Below are positions 1 through 14,100 of a stretch of 64,000 nt of DNA, piece after piece. A program made the translations under genes and the position numbers. The notes beneath the pieces are model-generated. The model ran no database searches. It was not told the origin of the DNA and saw only the letters and a program-made list of their open reading frames with translations. Source of the DNA: Lineus longissimus (taxonomy: Eukaryota; Nemertea; Pilidiophora; Heteronemertea; Lineidae); NCBI RefSeq assembly GCF_910592395.1, contig NC_088309.1, positions 12,404,599 to 12,468,598 of the forward strand, given 5' to 3'. The stretch's first letter is position 1, and each line of letters begins with the position of its first letter.

Positions 1-3000
1 GCCAGTTCATGTGAAGTGCTCACAACCTTATTAATGGGTATGGGTATGGTCATGCTAAAGAAAGTATCTCCTTATAGTTCATAGTGGGTTTTGCAGCACT
101 TTGCAATGCCAGAACCATGCTGAAGTCGGTGCGCCATGGATCACGACTGAACTTTCTAAATTACACTGATCGATCTCCTCTGCTGTCTCGCGTGTTAATT
201 GATAAAGTCAAAATCACTCCCAAGGTAGTGTGTTTATAATTTGGAGCAATACCCTTGGGTAGTGTCCATTTTGATGACATTCTTCACAAATTGAAGAATT
301 TCGCAAATTTTTGGTTGGCTCTTGTGGCTTACTAATTCCACCCAGAGCAAACTTCGGCCTAATCATGTGGAACAGCTCTAATGGCTTTAACTTCATATGG
401 AAGAAAATTAATCGAAATTTATGCTGATAATTGTAGCATGACTGATGGCCGATTAGTGATGCATGTTGGTGAGGCAATCACAGCGCAAGCTATTATTAGA
501 ATATCAATACAATCTGTGGCTGCAGCGGGCTCCTGGTTTATTGGCCGTTCTGAAACCAGTGTGTGGTAACAGGCAATTATTCCCGTCCATTCTGTCTGTG
601 TGATGCTGTACATCAGAACACTCCACACTGGTCACAAAATCTGCTATTAACCCATTTCCGCTTCTGGTTTTGTTGTGAAGGTAATTTTTGCCACTGATGT
701 CTAGTAAACCTGCACTGTCATTAATGACACGACGTGTAATTCTATTCTGTTAACTTTCGTTATTGACTTATCAACTGTTTTATTGCAGAAATAGATTACC
801 GCATAAAAGAATGAATTGCACAATAACATTAAAAAACATTAAAACAAATCCATGAGCGAATACAGGCTCTTATTTTTCCCCAGTCCACGGTGCATTGTCA
901 GATTCCGCCATTCTTTTTGTAGCAAGTCATGATTAATGGTTTGTTATGTGTGCCACGCATGACTGCCAGAGTGTGGGAAGTCCGCTCTATTCCTCCCGAG
1001 CCAAACTCAACCTGCGACACGAGAATCCCATTTGGATGTGAGAAAGCCATTGGTGTAGGCTGTGGTTTGCAATGTCATCAGGCGACCATAGATCGCCTCA
1101 ATCTTGCGTTGCCTGGAGCTAAGCATATCATTCCAACTAATCAATTGAAAATGGATTCTTACTTGATCTCAGTGTTGCCATTGGATGCATTCTTAAACAG
1201 ACGCTTTGGGCCAGTTTCTTCAGACTCCAAGGTTTGGTTGGGTTAGAAATCAGGTTCTGAGATGGGTAATCTAGCGGATAGATTTTAGGCCAGATTTTCA
1301 ATTGAAAGACTTTCATAATGTTGGTGATTGCAATCCCTATCAATAAAGATAAAAATAAGAACACTTTAATTTGAATTGTCTCTTCTATTTGTCCCAAAGA
1401 GATCATATCCCATATGAGCATCATATCCCATATGATAAACCTGAGTTGTGGAAGCAATCATTTTAAATTAGATTGTCTTACTAATCTTCTCTCCGAGTTA
1501 AAATGGCTCATCTTTATTGATAAAGGTCAAATTGATCTACCAGGGGTGAGACGGTCCAGTTCCTTTGGGAGTAGTCAGTTGAACACGGGTGTCATCCCCA
1601 CTTTCTTGCAGGCAAGTCGCTATGGCTGAGGCCCAACATATCGCACTCTACTAGATAGTTGGGCCGGGCGTGATGGATGTTGCATGCAAGCTATGTGAAT
1701 TATGAATGCTCCCATGACTGTGCATACCGATAAATATATTTATTAATATTCAATCTTTCTTTTGGTGGCATCATGATGGTATGGATGTGTTATTATGGTG
1801 CAATCATGGGATCAGAACGTCCCATCTACTTAGGCAATACTCGACAGATGATTTTTTTTGTGGTACATGCGATCTACTAATATTTTGTTAGTAAATATTA
1901 GATGATGTACATCGTGTATGAGGGGATGTTGACCGATGTCTGTGGATAAAGGAATCAGTATGGAGCACTGCGACTACACGATGGCATTGCATGATGCATA
2001 TGAAATTTCAGAAATGCTGATCTTGGATGACAAGCATTGGGAATGGGCTGAGATAATGTCTGATCATCGCTGATAAATTGGATGGCCAGAACATTATACG
2101 TCAACTTTGTCTCTTTCTCATTGCGTATTAGCACATCTCAGATGTATTCTAACCTTTAACTGCATGTTTCTCAGTAGGTTTTCCATACCTGGTATCCAAA
2201 ATATAAATAATAAAAATGAATCCAATAAAATTTGCATATCAATGAAATGCTGAAAACCATTGCAGTGTACAGCAACAACACACTATTGCTTGAATTTTTG
2301 AAGGTGAATGTCCTCAAGAAGCTGAACAGATCTATATTCAGTGGTATTTATTATTCTGTGAATTTTCTTTGCGTTTATGTCTTTCATTTTTGTGTGGGTG
2401 GGGTACAATATTACAACAAAAAGATAAAATGCATGATACACGCAACTACTTATTCCTGTGGGTCCATCTGGTCAGTGACCTTTCCAGTGAGTGCAGTCGT
2501 CATAACAATAATCAATTTCCTGTACATGGTATAGTCAAAGACAGCCCGGACTCCATTTTGCCTACCTCTCGTTCATTGCCGTTTGATTATATTTATCTGA
2601 AAAATAAAAGCATCAGGCTTCTGTAAATAGCTATTAGCAACACCCTATAAAACCAATAAACTTGCTTTCAGTAATTGTGGTTTCAATTGTTTTGCTTGAT
2701 GTGTTCAACTGTTTTCATTTTACCATTGCCTTTGTTGTGGTGTGTTTTGTCTCATCGCAGAACAGCTGTGGTTATTCAGTGGTTTTTCAACATTGCTGGG
2801 AGTTCATTTACAAAGTAACATTAAGACAACATTTTGACTTACTTAATCATTGAATAGCTCCTTCTGCTTTGTGCAATTCGACTGATGCACTTTTTGGCAT
2901 ATTACAGGCTAGTTTTCTTTGCTACAATATTGCTCGTATCAAAATAATATAGTGTCATGCTAAAATGTAGTTGATGCCATTATCCAATATTACGAACTCT

Positions 3001-5799
3001 TGTTGAAATACCGTCAAAAACCCTAATCACCATCTATACACTGTCAGCCTCCGTGAACAACAAAATGAAATTCTACAAGAAAATGAGTGTCGCTTCAGAA
3101 TTGTCTGCTGTAGTTTCTTCACCTCTGTACTGACTTGTTGCAAGTCTAAAGCATTTATAAGTAAATTCCATCTCAGTTGTGACATGTTTTGATTAAATTC
3201 AGAGAGCTGATTCCCTAGGGGGTCTTGCCAAATGCGTGAATCAATAAAACTACTATTAATTATGAAATGGCATGTTCTCTTCTGAGCCGAACCTCCCCCA
3301 TTCGAAGATAAATGATATGACTTTCGGTATTTTATCATGGTAAGTCGGGAAATACAGCAAATAAAGTAATGGTCTTGAGCGTAATACGCTGCAAGAATAC
3401 CAAACGTTGGGCACGCCGCACAGCAGTCAAATGTCTGTGGCGGCATTCCTGATCGCTTTGTGGCAATGTCTCTCCTCCTGTGCTGGATTCTGCAAATTAA
3501 TCAGAGTGCTAGTGTCAGGAATGAAATGCTCCTCAATTTATGATAGGACAGCCTATCAATTATTGCAATAACAAGCGCATCTCTTCCAGCCAGCCGAGCT
3601 TGAGAATTGCTTTGAACTCGATTTCGCTGCTGGTATACCCGTAGCGTCGCATGCAGATCTGCTAATGGCAGCCGTGTGCATTTTATTACACGTATTAGTC
3701 TCTAGTTGTGATTTTATATCACGATAATGTAATAATTTAAAGGGTATTGGCAAAGGTTGTGCCTTGTTTGGCATAAATAGACGGGATGGCTGGTTATAAA
3801 TTGGCAATGATGAATTGTTAGTTTCTCCAAGGAAAACAAGCTACCATGGGTTTCTCACAGTTTCTACCCATAGGTTCTCTGCCAGTTGCATTACTTCATT
3901 GTCACGGGCTGCTAGAAATAAAGATCTTCATTTGTTCACTTTTCATGATATTGGGTAATGTTCTATGATTTTTCACCAAAAAATGATCAGAATTGCCATC
4001 CTTGTACATGTATTGGTGATGACAAAATAGTGGGAGGGCATAAATCCATAGATTTAATCCATCTTGTATAAAAATGACCCTCAATTTCCGAAGTTTTATC
4101 ATGATGAATATGGATCTTTACTCATAGAATTCTTCAGGCAATTAAGTGTGATTAGTATTCCTCTGGATGGTTTACATAAGATGATTTTCTTGAGCCCAGG
4201 TGAGCAATTGGCAAGGGGCATGTGATTAAGGGATAATTGTGGCTCAATAGGGGATTTATCCACCTGTTTCAGGTGGGTGTTACATAAAACAATCCTAAAT
4301 ATATGTTTTCTCAATTATAGATAAAACCAAGATGTCTTTATTTATACATGATAAAATTGATTGATTCCTATCCCTAACTTTCCTAGTTGGCATATTGTGA
4401 TCAGATAAGCTGTTGATGAGAACATAACTAGGTATCAAACAGGTTGTAGGAATCTTTCTCCGTCAGCCATAGGACCCTTCCCTAAACTATGTAGTTGGGA
4501 TAAGACTGAATCACTGGACTCACTGGACTGGAGACCGTTTTAATCCAGCCTCATTTTGGTCCGTTGCTTTGGGCAACTCGCATGAACTGTGGAAGATTCA
4601 ACAATGTTCCACACTGCAAGTTACTGTTGATCAACGTACGTGAGACGTCAAAGCGATTTCCTGGTGGAAGGATCTACAGTTGCTGCTCAATAGCAACCAC
4701 AGTGGTATCAGCAGTGTGCTGGTGGTATGCATCATGGCCCCCAGAAAGTGACGAAGTAAATACTAGTGCTGGTGCGTCCTTAGCAAGTCAGCCAGCTGCA
4801 TGAAACCAGCCTTCTTAGGGCCAGTTCCAACTTGTGTTTGGTGGAAGGTTTCACCTATGGCCAACCTCTGGCTGTGCCAGCGAAATGTTAAAAAGAATTT
4901 TCTGGTCCAGATTGTGTGCCATCAAGCATTTGTGCATGAGTAACTTACATCAATACAAAAGTACAGTTCCTGCATAAAAAGCAGTACATTAGCACGAATG
5001 TTGCCAGCATCAGCTGCATCATCTCCATTGTGAAATCAATACAGTCATTATGGCACCTCCATCACTCACCTGGCTCAACAACTAGCAATTCTTCCATGCT
5101 ATCCTAGGCGGAGATGGACCTACCTGCCAAGATGGAAAGGTCAGACTTACTTGGCAGGGAGATTGAACCCATGTTGATAGGATGACAATTCACATTGGAC
5201 AGTCCAGTAAGGTGATGGTCCTTGGAACCTTACCTGTGTTTGAATGAAGGAAAAAGTAGATTTTATCCATTATTGCCTATTTGTCCTAATTTGCCAACCT
5301 CTGTATATACACCTCTTTACTTGCCTTCCCCGCTTCACTCTGAAAGTGTCAATAACTGGGGACCTCTTCCGAACATTTCGGTGCAAATCTGATGAAGGCT
5401 ACAAATGTAAAAGTTCAACATGAAATTCTTCTTCTTCCCAATGGCTGCTTCCACGCCTCACACTTAAATGTCACTAGCATGGCCTCCACTTGACAACAGC
5501 ATCATTCCATTCTATAGCGCATTCCCTCTGGGAGAACCTAAGCCTGCCTTGTCACAAATGTCAGACAGCCATACAAGAAGGAGATGGGTGATGTGCCTGT
5601 CAAGATTTTAACAGCTGCTCATATAGACCATAATGTTGGAGGTTGTTGCTAGAAAACAACTAATTGAGAGTATTAATCTCAAATTCAGCGATGGTGGTGG
5701 TTTACAAGTGTTCACCCATGTAGAACTCGGCATTAGAAGGCCAGTTGTGTGCAAATAGAATTCGATGAAGTGAACATGCCATCAAAAATAAATAGATAT
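1..5799. other. Non-coding, nothing recognised
   Basis: AT-rich sequence with only short open frames of random composition; the longest, on the minus strand at 3027-3446, has no domain. No repeats beyond trivial duplications such as CACTGGACT twice near 4515. Confidence 0.55.
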
Positions 5800-7026
5800 C
5801 TATAACACCATATTTGTTCAACTCTTTCTCGATGTCTGTCTTAAAGAAATTAGAGACCTTTGCCACATGTACCCCTGTTTGCTGGTCATGTCACTGACAT
5901 AGTACTGGTTCCTGAAGGTAACGCCACATGCCACTTAAAATTCTCGTAAAATGGCCTCAGGGCACCCTCACTTGTCTTGGCAATCCTTGTATCCATCCCT
6001 CACCGATATTGGTTTCATTTCTTCAATGACTGCTATGTCTACCAGTTAATGGGTGTGTCACTCATATTGCTTGTCTTTGACATCAGGGCGTTTGAGTCCT
6101 TGCGCTTATGTTAGCCTGCTATTCTCATGAATGGACATTGCCTTGTTATATGGCTTTTGCTGGTGAAATCATAAGTGCATGCACATCAGATAGATACAAA
6201 CTGTAAATTGGTTAGGTGTGTTTATGTTGGCCATAATGGCTTCAGCTTGGAATGTAAACTTACCTTCTTGAACCAAGCTTTTGTCTACATGAAGTTGTGT
6301 GTATCATTGATACTGTATTCATAGTTTTGGCAATCACACCACCTTTCGAAACGACACTGATATCCTTGCGCCAGAGAACATTCTGACATCTTGAAATCGA
6401 AATCTTGATGCTTCCACTGGAAAAAAGAGTGCCTGTTAGTTCTTGATTTCCATTCGCTACCCCACCTCTAAAGTTAAGAGAAACGCATAGTCTTTTCTCA
6501 GCCTACCCTCAATCCAGCCACAGTTCATCTCCCTTTCCCCAATTGATTTGAATAACAAGAAACTGGGGCCCTTCCCAAGGTCTTCTTTAATCTCACAGCC
6601 ATCCCTGTTCTTCAACGTGCTATGCAAGTCAAAGATTTCCTTTTGTCAGTTTTAAAAACGAAAGGCAACAAACCATTGGTTAATGTATTCTATATCTTCA
6701 CCTTGGGGATCAATACGTCTTCCGTTTGTTACGGAGGTGATCTGATTGGTTCAAATGACAGCTGATGCCCTCCACGGGATATGAGCCGCCTCTGCAGGGC
6801 ACTCGATAACAGACGAAGCTTTTTCTAGGCAGGAGATATAAAACACACAACATTTCAGCTGTGGCTGCTCTTGACGTACATTTTCATGGTAAATGGCAAA
6901 TATCAGAGAGTCATCAATCCACAGGCTACTTTTCTCAACTTTGATGACGTGGTTACTTAGTCTGTTGCTGCCCTTAGATAAAAAGGCGCAAATCCCAGTG
7001 GCTACTTTGTGGCTTACTAATTTGGC
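5800..7026 (-). pseudogene. Possible decayed coding sequence, unidentified
   Basis: One minus-strand frame (codon starts at coordinates divisible by 3) reads protein-like across this region with scattered stops and no obvious frameshift. It is open from 7026 to 6754 (91 codons, including HVIKVEKSSLWIDDSLIFA) and later gives EIFDLHSTLKNRDGCEIKED near 6630-6570 and NQYYVSDMTSKQGYMWQRSL near 5910-5850. Stops occur at 6753 and repeatedly below it. I do not recognise the family. Open runs of this length also occur by chance in a window this size, so a dead transposon or processed gene is only a suggestion. Confidence 0.22.
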
Positions 7027-10000
7027 TTAGCTATCGCGTGTATTGGTAAAAGAACCTCACACATGACTTCGTCACACATAGTTGCGCTTGATGATGGAAA
7101 ACTTGCTGTCGGATTGGGCGATCTATATCAGTATTGAGCATGACGTGGGGAATAAGCAAGCACACAGACTTGAGCATGCCAGATCATAATGGGAGCAAAA
7201 TGATTGGTTCATTAAGCTCATTTCATAGCTATCGTTTTCTCGGCTAAGACATAATGATGTGCTTGTCGCAGAGATGTGACTGTAGCCTGAACACAGCATG
7301 GCTGAAGTAGGCTGTGTTAACACTCTCAAGGCAGACATCATCTGATTCGAGCACTCTTAACTCATTTCTGTGGTAATTAGTCAAATTATGTGGCACGAAG
7401 CAGGATTAGAACAGAAGTAACATAAGATGGTATATGTGATGTTATGACATCCATTGTCATGTGGCCTCCATGGTCTCAATGGAGGCCCGGCTGGAAGAAC
7501 TGAGTCTCTGGCAGGGGCCACACCAGAGCTAGAGGACCACAATTGATTCCTAATAAGAATTTCATTGATATGCACCTCTTCGTGTGCTTCATCACCGCTG
7601 AAAAAGGACCACTTTGTCTTGCGAGAAATCCAGAGCTTGCTTTGATATTGAGAAGTTTTGAATATCGTGGCATTAATTTGGTATCAGATTTTGTTTGATT
7701 CGATCTTGTGGGCTTATAATAGGAAGGAATTGGCAGCGAGGCCAGCTGTGGTGGCCACCAATCAGATTTACTCCACAGATTGCCTTTCTAAGCGGATCAG
7801 CAGTGAATCGGTGGCGGCTTGCTGGCGAGCTTTCCCGACATGTGTGTGCCAAAGATAACAAGTCTGAAAAGGTTTCAATGACAGCTAATCCTCAGTAGAT
7901 TCTTGACCATGTTTAATACAGGCCACCGCCGTCCTGACCAGTTCGACTGCTTCAGTTAGAGGAAATATGGTCCACGTGGTTTGCTATCTTGGCAAGAAAA
8001 GCATCCCAAGGTTCTGATGCCAGTCTTGTTAATTTCGAGTTAAAATCTAATGGAAAGCAATCGTGTCAAAACACAGCACTATTCTAGGTTGTCCAATCTT
8101 GGGTTCCAGCATAAAAACTTGAAGACTAGCCTTGTCTTAGTATGCTGCTGCTTTGTTCATTGCCTCCGGGTCAGATTACAGCCTGGAATTCGTAGCTAAT
8201 CCAAGCATCTCACGATTGTGCCAAAAAAATCTGCGCTTGCTTGGAATTTGTGTGAAAGAAGCCGTGACACCAGAGCTGATGAAGTGTTCGATGACTCTAG
8301 CTACAGAGGCGGTATGCCGTACTTTCATAGCGAATTTGCTAAATTGGCAGCCATTTAATATAAAATTGTGGAATATGTCCTCGGCAATCCTGCTGAACAT
8401 GAATAATTGTTTAATAAGGATATCTTGCATCCTGTGGCGGTCCTTCCTGAAGTGTTCTGCTCTTCTCCTGATTTCCATAAGTAATTGTTGGCTTTCAGTT
8501 TTTCGCTCTGCACTCGTACTTTTTATCCCGCAATATTGCAATAATCACGATGCCTCTGGCTCTATCAGTTTAATTAGCGACATGTGATCAGTGAGGGGAA
8601 TGTGGCCCTTGGCAGAACATAATACAAAATTTCATTTGCATGGCAAAGTCTTCCACGCATCTGATTAATTTGCATTGGATGTTCGGGCTTTAGGGTGCTC
8701 CACTTTTTCAGAGCAATTTCCACTGTAATTTGAGGTTTCTTACTCCTGTATTGGAATGGCATGAAAACCGGTGTACTTATGTGATATCCAGTAATTGTTT
8801 TGTTCTGCAATTAGTATAATATTAGTGATTGGTAATTTGGCTGCCAGACAGTCTCGTTGATGCTTATGTGATTTGTTTGTGGTTTGTTGTTAGTGTTCCA
8901 GATTGTGCTACAGTACTGTTGTTTGGGGTATATGATTATGTGAAACCATGGTCAGATAGGTCAACTACCTTACACCCATCACACCAATAAGTAAGGCGTC
9001 ATGCCTAGCCTTAAGCAGTCATCAAAAATATAAAATTTTGTAAATTTTGTTCACTTTCTGATTGAGACAAATAAAATCCAGGTTCTCTGTTTTGTTATTC
9101 AATTTGGCAGAAATACTATTTTAGAGCAGCTTGAATGAAGTCCACCCATGAGAAAATGGATGACCTTTGATTTTCTTCAGACGATATTGCTAAAATCTTG
9201 CTACTTTCTCTAAAGTTGTTTATCGATATCTCAATCATCACAAAAGATACAAAGGTAAGTTATAAGAACATATGGATGAATCCATAAGTCCCAAATGCGA
9301 CTTACTGACCCTTTTGGTTTGATTGGTCTTGTACGTTTCAGCATTGTCCGTCCATTTCCTATGAGAGTTATGTGTTTGTATTACATTACTGGTACTAATT
9401 ACTCCCACTCTCCACTCCCATCGAAATAGAATACAAAGGCATATCAACTTAGGATATTTCCCACCAAAAAGATGGTCCAAAATGCTCATCAAAAACCATC
9501 TAGAAATTAGACACTGTTATCTCTCTTAAATTCCATTAACCTAAACCCATTGCAATACAATGTGGATTTCGATAGGCAGCATTTTATCATTCAAATTGCG
9601 CTCTCCAAGTCTCTCTCGGGCCTCCTTGCACCCGACAAACTGTTTGGTCAACAAGATATGAAGAACACTTTGATTTTCTTCTTCAAAGTAATCTGTGGGA
9701 TATTGTCGAGAACGATGCAGATTCAGTCCAGTGGGACTGACATTAACCACAATTTTATCGCTACCTTGGGAAATGGCTTTGAGAAGTGGCAGTAATTTGA
9801 AGACTTTGTCCAGCTGTTGGAATGTTGAGAGGAATGCGCTTATAAGTGTATTTTGAGAAAGAATATTGGTGATTGCTAAAAAGATGCTCTCTTGGCTTTG
9901 GTAGCTCATCTTATTTCTTGTGTAGCAATTTCTTGAAATCAGAGTGATTGCATTTGAACATTGTATTCCCAGTGGGAAAGAAGTTAGAAGCTCATGTCAC

Positions 10001-11015
10001 TCAAAGATTTTATTTCATTCAAAGCCTAAGAAGCTTCTTTTTCCTCTCCTGAAGCTTTACACAGCATTATACGGCTATATTACTATACATCTTTCTCTAT
10101 TCTTGTTATATGGGAACCTTCTGATTTTGTTCTGCAAATCTCATAATGTGGAGGAATTTGTCTGGTTCCAGACAAATACCAGACATCGTGATAGAGAATC
10201 AATGGATAGGCTAAAGGAGACACTAATCAGTCCTGAAAGGAGGATACGGTCATATCCATTAGCATTGATTTCGTCCTATTAGTCGCTAATCAACTTCCAA
10301 TCAGTGACCAGGAGCAGAAGGTGACTAGTAAAGATCACATAGGGTGATCTGTCATTGTTATGACTTGCTCTTACCAGCAATTATTCCTCCATTGTCCTGT
10401 AGTTGCACAATGTGATGTATGCTGTTTACGTTATCAATTTTCCATCACTGTGTTGTGGTATTATGTCATCGTCTACTCATGCTTTCCCGATCATTCTGCG
10501 ACTTCTCACAATAAACAATGCTTGATACATAGATTCGTAACAATGCTTTTGCTTTAGAAATACCTGAATAGATGGATTGGTTTGACAATATGATGTAATA
10601 TCCTTTTTGATATGTAAGTGAAATGTATTAAATTTCTGCTAATTTGTCTCTTTTTAGGTGAGCATCAAAGTCCTGTCGCGGTCAGGGATTGGTAATGTAG
10701 TATTTATTTTTGGAACTCAGCTCTTGAGGAGCTAATCAGTGAATTGCTGTTAAGGAATTGGTATCAAATTGGAGGCATTAATTACCTCACCAAACACCGC
10801 AATGTCGCAGCTAAAATGTGGCCAAAACAGAGGCATCTTGCTGAGGTTTTAGGCGTCATGATAGCTCAACCACGGTGTTGGGTGTGATAACCAATACCGA
10901 CAGTGAGATATCAGTTTCTGTCCTAAAACACCTCAAACTTAACACTAAAATGTGATTTTAACTGCTTTTCGACGGCTTTCATATTTTGTACTGGCTTATT
11001 AAGTGGTTATGATAC
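7027..11015. other. Non-coding, nothing recognised
   Basis: No supported gene. A 9-bp hairpin (GGCCTCCAT / ATGGAGGCC, 7463-7487) is the only local structure. The open frames at 8153-8587 (plus) and 8176-8541 (minus) overlap each other and neither resembles a known family. Confidence 0.55.
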
Positions 11016-11178
11016 TACAGTAGAACCTCTCTGCCAAGGACACCCTCTTGACTGACAAGTGCTGTCCTTAATAGAGAAGTGACCTGATTAGAGAGGTCAA
11101 ATTGATTGGAAGCCAACAATTTGGGACCAAACCTATTGTCCTTAATACAGAGGTGTCCGCTAAGGAGGTTCCACTGTA
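11016..11178 (+). mobile_element. TA-flanked MITE, copy 1
   Basis: A 163-bp non-autonomous DNA element. It begins TACAGTAGAACCTC and ends with the inverted partner (reverse complement TACAGTGGAACCTCC). The outermost TA is the likely target duplication and the CAGT...ACTG ends suggest the Tc1/mariner group. The inside holds repeated GTCCTTAATA-GAG-type blocks that can pair with each other. Copy 2 lies at 39698-39861 in the same orientation. No transposase is present in the window. Confidence 0.75.
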
Positions 11179-14100
11179 CATTCAACCAAGGTGTTTTAGA
11201 ATTTCATATCGAAAATGCCTATTTTGTTCTTTGGTCATTTGTTTCAGTGTTAGCTTCCAGACCACTTAAAAACATTACTATTGGCAATTTGCTATTGGTG
11301 ATAACTGTTATGTTGACACTACTAAATTGACTGACTGCTCTCAGCACTGCACCTAACTCCCCTTTGAATGTATTTTGTCAAAATAGAGTTCTTTCCTCAT
11401 TCGATATATAAAAAAGGTTTGCTTTGGGTGGCACATTTGGAATGCTGGGTCTGACGCTGCTTAATTGGAGCGGCCTGATAGCTATCCTAGTGGGGTTAGC
11501 ATACCTTGTCCTTATCGCCTGGTAGAAAATGAGCTCTTTGGTAATTCTGAGTCCACTCTTGATGTTAGCATGCTGAATGCTTAATGCTACTGGTTTAGAT
11601 TCTGCTAAATTGAAAGTAGGGGGTTGGGGCCTGTTGGGACTGCTGGGCTGTTATCAGCAAATCACCTTACCTTGACTGACTCGGAAAAGTCTGTCGACCA
11701 TGAATTAGATCACTATCAGTTTGATGAAGGTGGTTGATGGAAGAGACACAAGGGTTTTGATCAGGTCAGTGGCTTATTTCTGGTGATTTGACATGCTGGA
11801 GCTAGATAGGGAGCAGAGTGACTGCAGTACATCATGTCCCTGGCATTATGATGAAGGGAGTCGTGTGTGCCTTCTGGTGTCGTGTCTGGATCCCATGAAG
11901 AAGGGCTAGATTCTGCAGCAGGAAACATCCCTCTTGAGTGCATTCCTCTTAGCTGACACTGCCACTCAGACAAAAGTCAGCGAGTCCTGACTTTAGGGTT
12001 CAGACATTCCGAATGCCTCTGTTGCCTGACACGACAGCTTAAAAAGTCTGACGTTGTGCTAGATTGATTGATTAAAATGGTTCCCATGGAGAGTCATAGT
12101 CCAATACCCAGATGTTGGTGACCTTTCCTGGCTCTCAGCCCTTGAACAGGACTGCTTTGGATTTTGCCAAAGTCAAATCTAAGCTACGGAGGGGATTCTG
12201 TGGAATTCTGCCACTGGGAGTTTCACTTTTTTTGGTAGCAGTTCCGTTTTTGGAGCATGAGAGGCAATAGCTTAGGAAAACTACTACTCATGTACCAAAG
12301 GATTATATTGCTCTTATTCATCACCAGGCAATGAGGTTTCCTGATTCTGTCTTAATGCTTTGTTGCGTATTTCATTGGCAAAGCATGCAGCTTGTTAATT
12401 GACTCTCCAAGGGAAGCTCTAGGAGTTGCAGGCATTACCAACCAGATTTTGCTTGATTAATACACTATTAAAAATGCGATGTGATGGTGTGGGTTGTTTG
12501 CACCATGTCAAGGTGTTCTCAGTATTAGACTGAGTCGCGTGTTATTTCAGTTGGTTCAAGCTTGGGAAGTGCCTGGCGGAGCTCAACTTGCCAGGGTGTT
12601 TGTCATAGTTGGCTTTCCTGAACCAATGGTCATTGTCAATGGCCAGATAAGTACATCCCAACTCTAACTGATAGTTGGAATGAACATGAAGCTGAAGGGT
12701 TAAAGGAATATTTATCTGTGTGATTGGAACATTTCATTTGAACATTGTATTTGACAACTTTAGGAAAAATTCTTTGAATGTTGTCTCGTAGAAAAAGCGA
12801 TTTACTGAATTGGTACTGATTGTGTTGTCTGGTGAAATTTCCTTGAATGTTTGACTAGCGAACCACAATCAACACGCCATGTTAACAGAATGCCTGCTTC
12901 CATATCCACATCTGATTACTCGACAAGAGAATCAGACAGATGATCAACTCCTCTCAGTGGACGAAGGGTTAATGCTTTTTATTTCCGAGGGGTTGCGATC
13001 GGCTCCCAATCAAGGAGTATCGTTCACTGTCATGGCAACAGGCGATGGAATCTTGATCGGATGTAATTGAAATTGTTCTTGAGATTCTGTAAACATTGGC
13101 GCTTGCATCTCTCGACACCAGGTGGGCGAGACAGGGCCCTGATCACTGCATTAGCAGTGAGTAGTTTGCCTCTGGGAACAACCACCATTATAGATTGGTT
13201 TACTTAACTCATTCTGCCTTTGTTGTTAGACACTGCAAAGTAAAGAGGCTCCTTCTTCTTTCTGGCACTTGATGGTGGTTGCTGCTGACATGTTCAACTT
13301 CTCCTTGTTTTTTTTTGCGAAGGCAGGCTCAAGGCATTGTACTTGGACTGATCTGAACCACAGTGCCACAAAGGTCGGCACTGAAAGATGAGTTTTGGAC
13401 ATTTTCAAGTCGTCTTTAAATTCCCAGAGCACCAAAATAAACTCTTACTTGTAGCCTTCTTTGGTTTGGTGTGATGCTGCTGGCATAGTCTTTCACACCA
13501 TTATCCGCTTACCAATGCCATATATACAGACTCCACATTGCACTCAAAAGGTGTGTTATTGTCTCAAAATCAATTCAGGTGACTGCCTTTCACGTTTAAC
13601 TGAATGAAAAGCAGCTCAATTTCTACCAATAACGTAAGTCCTAGATCTAAAGTCATCATGAAAAACCTGAACTTTATCCAATCTGAAATTTTGATGAGAT
13701 TACAGGGCTACAAAGAAGAATTGTTCCATCTGCTTGCAGTGTGTCAGGCAGAGCCATCTCGCTCAACGCTGTCTGCCACGTTCAAAACCACAATATGAGA
13801 TTATTATAATGTCTCTGCCATGGCGCATTTGATCTGTCCAACCATAAAGCCAATATCATATTACCAATCTTCTGCCACTTACAGGCTTTGAATCAGTCCA
13901 AGAATAGCCAAGCTACTTGACCAGATATGTTCTGGTCAGCAAAAATGTCTGACTGGTGCACACATTGATTTCGGATTATCTGGTTTCTATTTGGTTTCCT
14001 TTGAAGCCAGCTGTTCAGTAACAAATGGTATAAGATATGATTTCCAATATCCTTTTAAAAAGATATCACGCTCTTCCCGCCTTCAATGGTTTTAGCCTCT

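Noticed and set aside
3027-3446. 139-codon minus-strand open frame
   Set aside because: No recognisable motif or signal, and the Cys/Ser-rich mixture is typical of AT-rich non-coding DNA.
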